A DNA stretch of 40,992 nucleotides from Thermoplasmatales archaeon (GTDB lineage Archaea; Thermoplasmatota; E2; DHVEG-1). This document shows positions 1-9,158 of the stretch, piece by piece. A model generated the notes under the pieces. It was not told the origin of the DNA and searched no databases. It was given only the letters and a program-made list of their open reading frames with translations. Where the stretch lies: contig DAOVGR010000048.1 of assembly GCA_030672305.1 (NCBI GenBank), positions 1 through 40,992 on the forward strand. Direction: 5' to 3'. Every line of letters starts with the position of its first letter. The stretch's first letter is position 1. A program made the position numbers and the translations under genes.

Positions 1-606
1 AAAAATATTTGACAACCAATCTCCTAACTTAGAGATTGAAGACAACCAATCCAAAATTGTATTGATCCTATAGAGAATTATTAAAAAATGTAAGGCAATT
101 AAAATCGGTACAGGACCAGCGAATAATGTGTTAGTAGTGTCACCTGCTATTAAACAAAAAAGGTTTTCATAATCGTTTATATTCCCCTTTTTTTTATTGA
201 ACATTTTGTTATATACTTTAACAATCCTAATATTATGTTCCCTCTCTGTTACTAGTTTTTGGGCATAATCAATGCTTATATCATCAGGTAGTAATCCAAG
301 CTCATTGAATGATACAATAGCATCTTTATAAATTGTCTCAACTTCAACAGGATTATCAGTAGAATTTAATCTAATTCCAAAATCATTTATCAGATTCTCC
401 AATTCATTAGCTTGCTCCTGTGTAAGCATAACAGTATGATTAATGGTTCTATCAATCTCATAGAATTGTATTGTGATTTCTACCAGTTCAGAATTATAAG
501 ATTCAAAAGGTACATCTGCAAATGCTGATTGAATACCAACACCAATAAATAAAACTATAACTCCAATAACAAGAGATTTATACAACACAACAGGGTTTTT
601 ATCCAT
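1..606 (-). CDS. Secreted/membrane protein of unknown function, 3' end cut by window edge
   Basis: An open reading frame runs from an ATG at 606 to position 1 without a stop, giving 202 visible residues; the C-terminus lies outside the window. Residues 1-30 form a signal peptide or anchor (MDKNPVVLYK, then a hydrophobic stretch ending QSAFA). The middle (about 31-150) is polar and helical. A second hydrophobic segment follows near 160-178 (VPILIALHFLIILY), so the protein is probably exported with a membrane anchor. The start is supported by GGGAGG nine bases upstream, in the context TTGAGGGAGG that recurs before other exported proteins here. No family is recognised. It is transcribed divergently from the 2TM gene at 755. 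Confidence 0.75.
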   Translation of the reverse strand, partial: MDKNPVVLYKSLVIGVIVLFIGVGIQSAFADVPFESYNSELVEITIQFYEIDRTINHTVMLTQEQANELENLINDFGIRLNSTDNPVEVETIYKDAIVSFNELGLLPDDISIDYAQKLVTEREHNIRIVKVYNKMFNKKKGNINDYENLFCLIAGDTTNTLFAGPVPILIALHFLIILYRINTILDWLSSISKLGDWLSNIF

Positions 607-754
607 TATTTCTTGCCTCCCTCAATAAAAACAATCTGATAAAGGATATATAAAGGTTACAATAACTAGTGGATTTGCACACAAAGCTAGTATTTTCTAT
701 CAAATCTCTCAATTTTTCAGTAACTTTTTATAGACATAAAAAATCTATGAAATC

Positions 755-976
755 ATGACAAAAGACAAAGAAATAAATGACAATGTAATTGCAAAAGAAA
801 AAAGAGGTTTTTACATACATTTCATCATATACATCATAGTGAATGTATTGCTTTTTATTCAGTGGTGGTATATTACAGGCGGAGAAGGTTTTGCTTGGCC
901 AATAACAACAACAATAGGTTGGGGCATAGGTGTTATTTGTCATTTTATCGCTGTTTTCGTTTTATTGAAAAAATAA
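755..976 (+). CDS. 2TM domain protein
   Basis: A 73-residue protein matching the pattern of the 2TM domain family: a charged N-terminus (1-18), helix one (about 22-38, HFIIYIIVNVLLFIQWW), a short loop with the family-like W-P-x(4)-GWG signature (FAWPITTTIGWGIG), and helix two (about 55-70). The family is widespread in bacteria and archaea as small inner-membrane proteins or as a module on sensor kinases; its role alone is unknown. The upstream ATG at 747 reads straight into a stop, so 755 is the best start. No Shine-Dalgarno is visible, suggesting a leaderless mRNA. It stands alone, divergent from the gene at 606. Confidence 0.7.
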   Translation: MTKDKEINDNVIAKEKRGFYIHFIIYIIVNVLLFIQWWYITGGEGFAWPITTTIGWGIGVICHFIAVFVLLKK

Positions 977-1517
977 AAAAAAATGAGAGAATTGGAAAGG
1001 ATTGGCTTGTGGAAAAAGATAACTTGAGGCTTATTAGGATAAAATGTTTCTCCACAAACTTTTCCTTAGTGTGATAACGATTTATATCTTTATATAACTT
1101 CCTTAATAAAAAAAGGAAGGAAGAAGGTGAGAATTTGGTTTAGGCTTTGGTCTGATTGTCCTTAAAAATAACGACTTGTTATGCAAATATTCTATTTTGT
1201 TTGTTTAAAACACTTAATAAGCTATTCTGAGGCATTTTCAAATCTTTTTAAATTAACACTCATTCATCTACTAATTTTTAGGTAAAAATACCGCGAAAGT
1301 GTGTTTTTCAACCTGAAAACCAGGATTAATAGAAGATATGTAAAAAAACTTGTTTCAGATTAGTTAAAACTTCTAAAAATAGTAAAATAACTAATTTGTT
1401 TTTTAATTGATAATATGAGTGATGAAGAATTATATTTTTATCAAAATATGATGGGAAAATGGAAAAAGAATAATAAAGATATAACGAAAAATAAAAAAAC
1501 AAAAATCCTAATATTCT
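977..1517. other. 541-bp intergenic region, nothing convincing
   Basis: This AT-rich gap holds no convincing gene. A small hairpin (arms 1098-1104 and 1113-1119, CTTCCTT/AAGGAAG) lies after the 2TM gene and may help end its transcript. A plus-strand open frame starting at 1415 has a plausible polar start but most of it is antisense to the gene ending at 1518, so it is not called. Confidence 0.5.
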
Positions 1518-2096
1518 TTACAAATAAATATCGCCTATTAAATCATCATTATCTTTATACCATCTTAAAATTTCTCTGTAATCAAAAGCACTTCCAGTTG
1601 TATACAAAACCATCGTTTCATAATTTAATGTAACATTTTCATCAGATGTAATTATTATTCCAACTCCAGTCAATCCTTTTATAAAACCATAGTATTGGAA
1701 AGGTATTTCATCTTTGTATGCTACTCCTTCATATAGAACCTTGTATCCTTCATTTCCAAGTTTTTTCTTATAGTCATTTGCGACAGCATTAATTGATCTA
1801 TTTGTTCCAAACACTTTATATTTAATTTTGTCAATATATGGAAATTCTCTTATTTCTGGATGTTTATTCATATGTTCATCAATGTTTATTTCTTCTGCTT
1901 CACCGATAGGTCTTTTTACTGCCATAAAACGTTTAATTGGGATATACCCTGAATTATAAGCAACAGATCCACATATTCCTAAAAATATAATTATAATTAC
2001 AGATACAGCAAATAATTTTATAAAATTTTTTTTACGTTTGTTAATTCTTTCTTCAGTAAAAGTGTAATTTGCCTCTTTGGATGAATTATCCCACAT
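1518..2096 (-). CDS. Membrane-anchored protein of unknown function
   Basis: A 192-residue protein with a basic N-terminal segment (about 15-27, rich in K and R), one transmembrane helix (about 28-46, LFAVSVIIIIFLGICGSVAY) and an extracytoplasmic domain of about 145 residues. That domain has mixed charge and reads as alpha/beta (for example FPYIDKIKYKVFGTNRSINAVANDYKKKLGNEGYKVLYEG), a pattern seen in small exported proteins in which a helix of the type V-A-N-D-Y-K-K-K-L precedes GYK and a strand. No named family is recognised. The ATG at 2096 is followed on the minus strand by good coding sequence; no strong ribosome site is seen. The gene stands alone. Confidence 0.7.
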   Translation of the reverse strand: MWDNSSKEANYTFTEERINKRKKNFIKLFAVSVIIIIFLGICGSVAYNSGYIPIKRFMAVKRPIGEAEEINIDEHMNKHPEIREFPYIDKIKYKVFGTNRSINAVANDYKKKLGNEGYKVLYEGVAYKDEIPFQYYGFIKGLTGVGIIITSDENVTLNYETMVLYTTGSAFDYREILRWYKDNDDLIGDIYL

Positions 2097-2192
2097 TAAA
2101 ATATAATATATAGCTTATTTATATATAAATTTTTAGTTGAATTTTCTATTATTTTAAATGTTCAATTATTTCTCCAGTAAAAAATAAGAAAG

Positions 2193-2202
2193 TTTAAATA
2201 TA
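2193..2202 (+). promoter_or_regulatory. TATA box of candidate small RNA
   Basis: TTTAAATATA preceded by a purine-rich BRE-like GAAAG. Its centre lies about 24 bases upstream of 2221, where the palindromic segment begins; this is the normal archaeal TATA-to-start distance. Confidence 0.5.
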
Positions 2203-2220
2203 ATATAGGAATTAATATAA

Positions 2221-2314
2221 AATTGGGTAAAGGAACTAATAAGAGGGGTTATACGGACCCTTACACCTTTTCTTAGCCCCATCCTCATCTAATTATTTTC
2301 TCCTTTACCCAATT
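2221..2314 (+). ncRNA. Candidate structured small RNA bounded by a 14-bp inverted repeat
   Basis: The segment begins AATTGGGTAAAGGA and ends with its exact reverse complement at 2301-2314, so a transcript would close into a 14-bp stem. Inside, AGGGGT and ACCCTT (about 2244-2263) can form a small hairpin with a UAUACGG loop. A well-placed TATA box lies just upstream and a U-rich run follows the right arm. No coding frame fits and no tRNA, SRP, RNase P, 5S or box C/D signature is seen. The terminal repeat would also fit a short non-autonomous transposable element, so the call is tentative. It sits between convergently and divergently placed genes, 255 bp before the gene at 2569, which makes a cis-regulatory leader less likely. 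Confidence 0.4.
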
Positions 2315-2568
2315 TAAATTTTATAATTAATACATTATTTATATCAAAAATGATTACAATTATTTAGTAAATTATTATTTCTTATAAATTATTACTTTAG
2401 TTACAAAACAAATATTTTAGTTATATTTAAGTTTAATAATTTTTAATTTTAAATTATTTATTATTACAAGATTTTTATATATGAATTTCAATAATTATCA
2501 TAAATCTTTTATATTAGTTTGATTATAGTTATATAATATGTTATAAATATTATAATGGAGAATGGCAC

Positions 2569-5016
2569 ATGTTTAAAGTGGGAAGCATAAAAAATAAAAA
2601 ATTTATAAAAAAGATAGGGGTTTTTTTTATAATAAACATCTTAATTATTTCAATTTTAATCCCAGCAGTTTATTCTGTAAATATAGTAAGTATTGATAAA
2701 TCTTCAACAGAATCAAATATAAAAAAAATATTGATAAAGGCCAGTGATAATTGGTGGGATGATACCTGGCCATATAGAAAATTAATTACAATTGACCATA
2801 ATCAAATAGATGTTGATCAAACCAATTTCCCGTTTTTAGTTCATATTAGTTCTGATGCAGATCTAGGAGATTATACTCAGGGTGATGGAGATGATATCGC
2901 TTTTATTCTCTATTCAGATAATTCAACACAACTCAAACATGAAATTGAATATTTCAATGGAGATAGTGGTGAACTTTTTGCATGGATTAATATTCTAAGT
3001 CTCAGTTCCTCAGAAGATACAAATCTTTGGATGTATTATGGAAATTCTGATAGTGGAAATCAAGAAAATATAGAAGATACATGGGATTCAAATTATGTAA
3101 TGGTGCAACATTTAAATGAGCAAACTGGGACATTACTTGATTCAACTTCAAATAATAACGATGGAATAAATGATAATGCAACTTTCAATTCTTCTGCAAA
3201 GATAGATGGTGCATATGATTTTGATGGAATTGAAAATAATATTGATGTAGGTACTTTTGATGTTGTTGGAAGTGGTCTGACAATATCAATATGGTTTAAT
3301 GCAGAAAGTTTTTCAGAAAATACTATTTGTACTAGCGGTTTGAGATTAATATCTAAAGCAACTGGGCCAGAATCATCCAATCACTTTTGGATGATAGCCC
3401 CTGCAGATTATGGTGATATGTTTAGGTATAGATTAAAAACCGAAAATACTGGAGTTTCCAATCTAATTGTTGCTACAGGGGGTCTTTCCACTGAAACATG
3501 GTATAATGTTGTTGCAACCTATGATGGAAGTCATATGAGAGTTTATAACGATGGTATTGAACTAGGAAATAAAACACAAACTGGTGCAGTATCTACCGAT
3601 AGTAATGTATCTGTATGGATTGGATCAAATCCACCAAATGACTATAGAGTTTTTGATGGTGTTATCGATGAAGTTCAAATTTCTAATATTGCTAGAAGTG
3701 AGGATTGGATAAACTTATCTTATAAAAATCAGAATAATCCAGAATCATTTATTACTGTATCGGAGCAAGATATATGTGAATATACTCTTACAATAAACAT
3801 CGATGGAAATGGATCAGTATCAAAGGATTCTGATCAAGAAGTATATGAATATGGAACGGTTGTAGAGCTAACCGCAGTTCCAGATACAGGATGGTCATTT
3901 TCACACTGGACAGGAGATCTTACAGGTAGTGAAAATCCTGAAGAAATTACAATGAATAGTGATAAGATTGTTAATGCTCATTTTAATATAAATGAGTATA
4001 GCCTTACAATAAACATTGAAGGAAATGGAGAGGTCATCAAAAATCCTGACCAAGAATCCTATGAGTACGGAACGGTTGTAGAACTTACCGCAGTTCCAGA
4101 TACAGGATGGTCCTTTTCTCATTGGAGTGGAGACCTTACTGGTAGTGAAAATCCTGAATATATCACAATAAATGAGGATAAAGAGGTTACAGCGAATTTT
4201 TCAATTAATCACTACACACTTACAATTGATATAGACGGACAAGGAGAGGTTAACAAAGATCCAGATTTATCATCTTATCCATATGGAACAATAGTTGAAT
4301 TAACCGCAGTTCCAGATGGAGCATGGGAATTTTCTCATTGGAGTGGAGACCTTAATAGCAGTAATAATCCTGAATATATTACAATTGATAGAAATAAATC
4401 AGTTACAGCACATTTCTCACAAAATGAGTTCACTCTAACAGTAAATGTAATAGGAGAAGGAACAGTTATAAAAGATCCTAATCAAGCAACTTATCCATAT
4501 GGTACTACAGTTGAATTAACAGCAGTTCCAGAAACTGGTTGGATATTTGATTATTGGGATGGTGATCTAACTGGCAGTGAAAATCCTGATGAGATTGTAA
4601 TTGATGGTGATAAGGTAATAAATGCCTATTTCAAGGAAGATGACGTAGCTCCAGAAATAAAAATTACAAAACCAGATTATGGTGTATACATCTTTAATCA
4701 AAGATTAGGTGGCTTTATATTCCCAATCATTTTCAATGATATTACAGTTGAAGTCGATGCTTCAGATAAAGATTCAGGAATAGAGAAAGTCGAATTTTAC
4801 ATTGATGGAGAATTAAGGGAAACTGATGAAGAAGCACCATATACATTCGAACTAACCAATCATCTTAAAAGATTCCATACAATTGATGTAATTGGATATG
4901 ATAACGCAGGAAATACTGATGATGATTCAATAAGAGCGTATATGTTTGGAGTTAGATATCCATTAATATGGCTACTGTTTGCAATTATTTTAGTCATGTT
5001 ATCAGGTGATTTCTAG
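2569..5016 (+). CDS. Secreted multidomain protein: DUF2341, LamG, four InlB-type repeats, Ig-like domain, C-terminal membrane helix
   Basis: An 815-residue surface protein. Residues 1-38 are a signal peptide with a lysine-rich start. A DUF2341 domain follows (about 62-175; WWDDTWPYRKLITI is its typical opening, with WMYYGN near its end). A LamG/concanavalin-like domain spans about 178-390. Four divergent InlB B-repeats of about 72 residues occupy 403-690; each has the pattern YGTxVELTAVPD-x(2)-W-x-FxxWxGDL. An Ig-like domain covers about 691-785 and a final hydrophobic helix (YPLIWLLFAIILVML) anchors the end. DUF2341/LamG arrays usually serve in glycan or partner binding; that role is inferred. 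There is no PR-x-R tail like those of the other large exported proteins. Confidence 0.85.
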   Translation: MFKVGSIKNKKFIKKIGVFFIINILIISILIPAVYSVNIVSIDKSSTESNIKKILIKASDNWWDDTWPYRKLITIDHNQIDVDQTNFPFLVHISSDADLGDYTQGDGDDIAFILYSDNSTQLKHEIEYFNGDSGELFAWINILSLSSSEDTNLWMYYGNSDSGNQENIEDTWDSNYVMVQHLNEQTGTLLDSTSNNNDGINDNATFNSSAKIDGAYDFDGIENNIDVGTFDVVGSGLTISIWFNAESFSENTICTSGLRLISKATGPESSNHFWMIAPADYGDMFRYRLKTENTGVSNLIVATGGLSTETWYNVVATYDGSHMRVYNDGIELGNKTQTGAVSTDSNVSVWIGSNPPNDYRVFDGVIDEVQISNIARSEDWINLSYKNQNNPESFITVSEQDICEYTLTINIDGNGSVSKDSDQEVYEYGTVVELTAVPDTGWSFSHWTGDLTGSENPEEITMNSDKIVNAHFNINEYSLTINIEGNGEVIKNPDQESYEYGTVVELTAVPDTGWSFSHWSGDLTGSENPEYITINEDKEVTANFSINHYTLTIDIDGQGEVNKDPDLSSYPYGTIVELTAVPDGAWEFSHWSGDLNSSNNPEYITIDRNKSVTAHFSQNEFTLTVNVIGEGTVIKDPNQATYPYGTTVELTAVPETGWIFDYWDGDLTGSENPDEIVIDGDKVINAYFKEDDVAPEIKITKPDYGVYIFNQRLGGFIFPIIFNDITVEVDASDKDSGIEKVEFYIDGELRETDEEAPYTFELTNHLKRFHTIDVIGYDNAGNTDDDSIRAYMFGVRYPLIWLLFAIILVMLSGDF

Positions 5017-5139
5017 AAATATACATATCTGTAAAAAAAATTACACCTATCAACATTAGACAAATAAAAAACACATTCAACTTTTTTCTTTTTTTAATTT
5101 TAATAATTAAATTAGAAACATTTCATTGAAATGTTAGAA

Positions 5140-5148
5140 TTTATATAC
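5140..5148 (+). promoter_or_regulatory. TATA box of the C25 protease gene
   Basis: TTTATATAC lies about 50 bases before the ATG at 5190, predicting a transcript start near 5166 and a short leader that includes the GGGAGG ribosome site. Confidence 0.45.
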
Positions 5149-5189
5149 TATACATAATATAATAGATAATAACAGGGAGGTTAAAAATT

Positions 5190-7682
5190 ATGAGGAAATT
5201 GTTACCAATATTTGTTGTGGTAATTTTGATTATAAGTGGAATAGGAGCAATAGCAACTAATGTTGAAAACACAAAAAATGAAACAGAAAATATTACTAAT
5301 TTTTTAGAAACAGATATCTCAGAGCTAAAGTTTATTGAAATTAAAAATAATTATATCGAGGTAAGTCTTGGAGCCAAAGAATTGTATTTAATGAATCCAG
5401 GTCAACCAATGATTCCAAGAATCCTTCAAAAATACGAGCTTCCATTTGGTGCAATCAATATAAAGGTTGAAACTAAAGCTTACAATATTCAAGAACGTGA
5501 AATTTCAAAAGAAATAAAACCTTCACCTGCACCATTACCTTTGACGCCAAGAGAGGATTTTGTAATTCAAGCAAAGAAGGATAAAACGGTGTATGATAGC
5601 AATGAGTTGTACCCACACTCTTGGCATAGCTATCATATTGGTTGTGGTTTGAACAGTAATGCTGAACATGTTACACATCTTACAGTAAATATTTTCCCAC
5701 TTAGATATAGACCTGCTTCTGGAAAAATAATTATTGCTGAAAAATTTGATATTAAAATATCTTATGAAGATCCAAATATCGATTTTTTCCCAGATGAAAG
5801 TACTTATGATTTAGTTATTATTAGCCCATCTAAATTTTCAACGGAACTTGAAAGATTAGTTGACCATAAAAACTCATTTGAAATGGAAACGATTATCAAA
5901 ACAACAGAGGAGATTTATGATGACTATTCGGGTAGGGATAAACCAGAGCAAATTAAATTTTTCATAAAGGATGCAATAGAAACCTGGGGAATTAGCCACG
6001 TACTTCTTTTTGGTGGTTTGAAATCAATTATATATGCAAAACCAAAAGATGATATTAACCATGGTGCAAAATGGTGGCATGTTCCAATAAGATACTCAAA
6101 TTTCCAATGGGATGGAGGTCCTGGTTACAACTTTACTAGTGGAGAGCCTGGCTATATATCTGATTTATATTATGCAGATATTTACAAAGAAGGAGGAGAA
6201 TTCGAAGATTGGGATTCTAATGGAAATGGTATATTTGCTGAATGGAGTGGCGATATAAGAGATGAAATTGATCTATACCCTGATGTTACATTTGGAAGAC
6301 TTGCCTGTAGAAATAATAAGGAAGCAAAAAATGTAATTGATAAAATCATCAAATATGAAGAACAACCAGCAGATCCAAGTTGGTTTAAAAGAATGATTTC
6401 GATTTCAGGAGATGGATTTCTAGATCAAGAGGATTGGGATATTCAATGGGATACAAGTGAGCTATCAGATGGAGAATATGTAATATATGCACAAAGTACA
6501 AATCCTGATGAAGAAAAAGGTCCAATTGATGAAATATATATAACACTTGATAAAACAATTGAATCAAACATTACCTTTAATCATGATGATCATCTAAAAG
6601 AAGAACTTCAAAATGGTTATCCAGCACCACCCATTGCAGAAATTATGACTATATCAAATGGTAACACCCTTGGTAACACGGACTATACATATACTCCACA
6701 TGGTGGAGAAGCATACTGTAACGATCTATACTGGTATGCAAACATCTCCTATATAGATGAAGTTCTTACAATACGTGGGAAGTCCTATGATCCAAAACCT
6801 TATGGTAATCTAACTGACATAGATGTATGGATAGAAAACGATGTTGGCACAGAAGTTTTCAGAATAAAGCTCGAAGATACAGAAACATACTATGAAGGAG
6901 AATGGATAGTCGGTGATGAAATGTTACGTGGAAGAGGGGGAGCTCTTGTATACATTCCTGATGATTTTGATACTAATAGTGTTTTCACTTCAAATGGAAA
7001 ATGGGTTGCGCAATCAGATGTAATCGATGAATTTAGTGAAGGATATGGCCTTGCGTTTTTCTCAGGCCATGGAAGTCCTGGATGGTGGGGAGATCATTAT
7101 CCAGGGATACCTGGTAACAGACGACATGGTCAAGTCGCAGGTCTTGTTGTTACTCAAATTTCACCATATTTTCCATATATTCATTTTCCACTTTTCCCAA
7201 TGAATAAACTATCAAATACAAATAAACTTCCAGTTGTAAGTGTTGGTGGTTGTCATAACAGCATGTTCAGTATATCATTAATCCCTTCATTTCTAAATCT
7301 TTTTGTTAACAACTGGATGTTTACATATGGCACTCCTGTTCCTGAATGCTGGGGGTGGTATATGGTAAAACTACCAGAAACTGGTGCTATTGCAACAATG
7401 GGCAATACTGGATATGGATGGGGATCAGAAGGAGATATATGTACTATTGGTACTGGTGATGGATGGATAAATACGGAGTTCTTCAGACAATATGGAGAAG
7501 AAGATCAGCATATTTTAGGTATGGCATATACCCAAGCAATAACCAGTTATATAACCCATCACAAGACATTTGAACTTGTTTACTGGCGCCACGATTATGG
7601 ATGGGACGGAATTGATCAAAAAACTGTAGAGCAATGGCAACTGTTAGGTGATCCAAGTCTACTAATTGGTGGATATCCATAG
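5190..7682 (+). CDS. Secreted gingipain-like cysteine protease (peptidase family C25)
   Basis: An 830-residue exported protein. Residues 1-22 are a signal peptide and 23-195 a propeptide-like beta region. The caspase-fold core begins near 208 (YDLVIISPSKF) and includes HVLLFGG. The catalytic pair is clear: His627 in FFSGHGSPGWWG and Cys688 in VVSVGGCHNS. The sequence ends with the family-typical WQLLGDPSLLIGG. An Ig-like insertion seems to sit in the middle (about 410-600). Family C25 enzymes cleave after Arg or Lys and act outside the cell on proteins. The start is set by GGGAGG nine bases upstream. There is no C-terminal anchor or sorting motif, so the enzyme may be released or held by partners. 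It is a neighbour of the DUF2341 protein but has its own promoter. Confidence 0.88.
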   Translation: MRKLLPIFVVVILIISGIGAIATNVENTKNETENITNFLETDISELKFIEIKNNYIEVSLGAKELYLMNPGQPMIPRILQKYELPFGAINIKVETKAYNIQEREISKEIKPSPAPLPLTPREDFVIQAKKDKTVYDSNELYPHSWHSYHIGCGLNSNAEHVTHLTVNIFPLRYRPASGKIIIAEKFDIKISYEDPNIDFFPDESTYDLVIISPSKFSTELERLVDHKNSFEMETIIKTTEEIYDDYSGRDKPEQIKFFIKDAIETWGISHVLLFGGLKSIIYAKPKDDINHGAKWWHVPIRYSNFQWDGGPGYNFTSGEPGYISDLYYADIYKEGGEFEDWDSNGNGIFAEWSGDIRDEIDLYPDVTFGRLACRNNKEAKNVIDKIIKYEEQPADPSWFKRMISISGDGFLDQEDWDIQWDTSELSDGEYVIYAQSTNPDEEKGPIDEIYITLDKTIESNITFNHDDHLKEELQNGYPAPPIAEIMTISNGNTLGNTDYTYTPHGGEAYCNDLYWYANISYIDEVLTIRGKSYDPKPYGNLTDIDVWIENDVGTEVFRIKLEDTETYYEGEWIVGDEMLRGRGGALVYIPDDFDTNSVFTSNGKWVAQSDVIDEFSEGYGLAFFSGHGSPGWWGDHYPGIPGNRRHGQVAGLVVTQISPYFPYIHFPLFPMNKLSNTNKLPVVSVGGCHNSMFSISLIPSFLNLFVNNWMFTYGTPVPECWGWYMVKLPETGAIATMGNTGYGWGSEGDICTIGTGDGWINTEFFRQYGEEDQHILGMAYTQAITSYITHHKTFELVYWRHDYGWDGIDQKTVEQWQLLGDPSLLIGGYP

Positions 7683-7688
7683 TTATTT

Positions 7689-7714
7689 ATTGAGGTTAAC
7701 CCTCAATTTTTTTC
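7689..7714 (+). terminator. Hairpin plus T-run terminator of the C25 gene
   Basis: ATTGAGG (7689-7695) and CCTCAAT (7701-7707) form a perfect 7-bp stem with a five-base loop, followed at once by a run of Ts. It starts six bases after the C25 stop codon. Confidence 0.65.
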
Positions 7715-7779
7715 TTTATATTTAATCAATTTAAAAAAAAAAGAAAAATGTTTTATTAATTTTATAATTTAATTTTACT

Positions 7780-8211
7780 TCATGCAGGAATCGATAGAGT
7801 CCATGTAACCATTATTACTCCGCCGACAATCATACCAAGTCTTACAAATTTATCGTAATTCTTTATTGTAATTCCACCCATAAGTAGAAACATACCTATT
7901 AATAAACATCCAAATACATTAACAATCATACCTGCTCTAAGTCCAGTTACACTTCCACTGAAAAGGTAAATAAGTCCACCAATACAAGCTATCAAAATTC
8001 CTAGAGGAATCATAATAAACATATTTGGCTCTGTAAAGATTGAATTGATTAATTCTGGAATAGACTTTGACGGTTGCGGCTCAGATTTGGGTGTCGGAGC
8101 TGATGCTTTTGGTTGAGGTTGTTCTTCTACTTTTGGTGCTCCACAAGCAGGACAAAATGCTGCCTTCTCTGGAATATTAGCACCACATTTAGCACATTTA
8201 ATTTCTGCCAT
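7780..8211 (-). CDS. Zinc-ribbon membrane protein
   Basis: A 143-residue protein with an N-terminal zinc ribbon (CAKCGANIPEKAAFCPACG; cysteines 6, 9, 21 and 24), a proline-rich linker (about 28-53) and three hydrophobic segments (about 65-83, 88-110 and 122-142). This layout, a short zinc ribbon on a few membrane helices, is common in archaea and Gram-positive bacteria; the function is generally unknown, and the ribbon is taken to face the cytoplasm. The start is supported by an AAAGGTGGTGTGG stretch upstream. It ends next to the C25 gene, transcribed towards it. Confidence 0.75.
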   Translation of the reverse strand: MAEIKCAKCGANIPEKAAFCPACGAPKVEEQPQPKASAPTPKSEPQPSKSIPELINSIFTEPNMFIMIPLGILIACIGGLIYLFSGSVTGLRAGMIVNVFGCLLIGMFLLMGGITIKNYDKFVRLGMIVGGVIMVTWTLSIPA

Positions 8212-8310
8212 AATTCCACACCACCTTTTACCTAAATCTTAAACCTTCTATTTATCGCTTTCTTTTTTGTTTATCAGAAGATTGATAAAAAAAGGATTTC
8301 TATTTATTTT

Positions 8311-8454
8311 TTATATACGTTTTCCAACATTACAACTATTGCAGATTCCATGAGCATTATCAAAGCAACTACTACAAACAATTCTACCACACAAACTACA
8401 TGTATACATTGCACCAGGTTTGCCACATATACTGCACAATCCAACAATATCCAT
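8311..8454 (-). CDS. 47-residue zinc-finger protein at the end of the mevalonate operon
   Basis: A short frame encodes 47 residues with cysteines 7/10, 19/22, 27/30 and 38/41 as CxxC pairs, plus a histidine at 35 (CSICG, CSLCG, CSSCF, CNSCN). This is enough ligand for two zinc ions in a cross-braced or double-ribbon fold. The ATG at 8454 sits two bases after the stop of the HTH regulator and is preceded by GGAGGGATG inside that gene, so translation is coupled. Two-zinc miniproteins of this kind recur in archaeal genomes, usually without known function. Given its place it may assist the regulator or the thiolase/HMGS/DUF35 complex; that is inference. Confidence 0.7.
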   Translation of the reverse strand: MDIVGLCSICGKPGAMYTCSLCGRIVCSSCFDNAHGICNSCNVGKRI

Positions 8455-8456
8455 TC

Positions 8457-9158
8457 TTACATCCCTCCAATCTTTACCAATTTCTTTTTAAGATCCTCAA
8501 GTTTTAAACTAGAAACAACAAGAGGAATATTTTCACGGTCTGCAAGTTTTATTGCAAGAGAATCAACAGACCCAGGCCTATGATAAACAACAACAGTTGG
8601 TTTAACAGGGTGAACTCTTATTGCTATCATAGGACTACGACCATATCTGATACCTGTGAAAATAATAGCTCTCTCAGAGCTCCAGCCATATAAACGATTA
8701 TAGTCACCAGAGTTTATTGTTTCAATTGTTTTAACACTATCAACAAGTGTAAATCCCTTCACACTTTTTTTTAGACCAATATTACTTGACGTCAAAATAT
8801 TTCCATCTATCTCTCTTATGAATGACTCTGCAACAATCGTATATGGATATTCCATAATTTCAAGTATCCCTTCCTGAGTTTCAATCATGGAATCATATTG
8901 ATGAATAATTTTTCCCCCGCGATTTTCATCTATTTTTATAAAAGCTTCAATTATTTTCTTTATAGTTTGTATACCCGGGGATTTTCTTCGCCCTGATTCA
9001 TAATCACTAATAACACTAGGTGATAAATTCAAACAACTTGCTAGATCAGTCTGACTTATAGCAAAAACACCTCGCCACTTCCGAATAGTTTGACCAGGTT
9101 TAGGACTTAAAGTAATTTCACCTGCAATCTTTTCAGATAGGGCATTTTTTATTTTCAC
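8457..9158 (-). CDS. XRE-type HTH transcriptional regulator (COG1709-like)
   Basis: A 233-residue protein. The N-terminal third (about 18-75) is a Cro/C1-type helix-turn-helix (ISQTDLASCLNLSPSVISDYESGRR). The C-terminal part (about 95-233) is a ligand-binding-like alpha/beta domain ending in RENIPLVVSSLKLEDLKKKL. The layout matches the archaeal COG1709 predicted regulators, often found beside thiolase/HMG-CoA synthase genes. Translation starts at a GTG that shares one base with the TAG of the DUF35 gene. The preceding GAGGTGAAG is a good ribosome site. As the operon includes it, it may control its own operon through the palindrome at 11805-11820 (inference). Confidence 0.8.
   Translation of the reverse strand: MKIKNALSEKIAGEITLSPKPGQTIRKWRGVFAISQTDLASCLNLSPSVISDYESGRRKSPGIQTIKKIIEAFIKIDENRGGKIIHQYDSMIETQEGILEIMEYPYTIVAESFIREIDGNILTSSNIGLKKSVKGFTLVDSVKTIETINSGDYNRLYGWSSERAIIFTGIRYGRSPMIAIRVHPVKPTVVVYHRPGSVDSLAIKLADRENIPLVVSSLKLEDLKKKLVKIGGM

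Noticed and set aside
1415-1633. 72-residue plus-strand frame
   Set aside because: The second half is antisense to the better-supported gene at 1518-2096 and its composition becomes unlike protein; only the first 34 residues look plausible.
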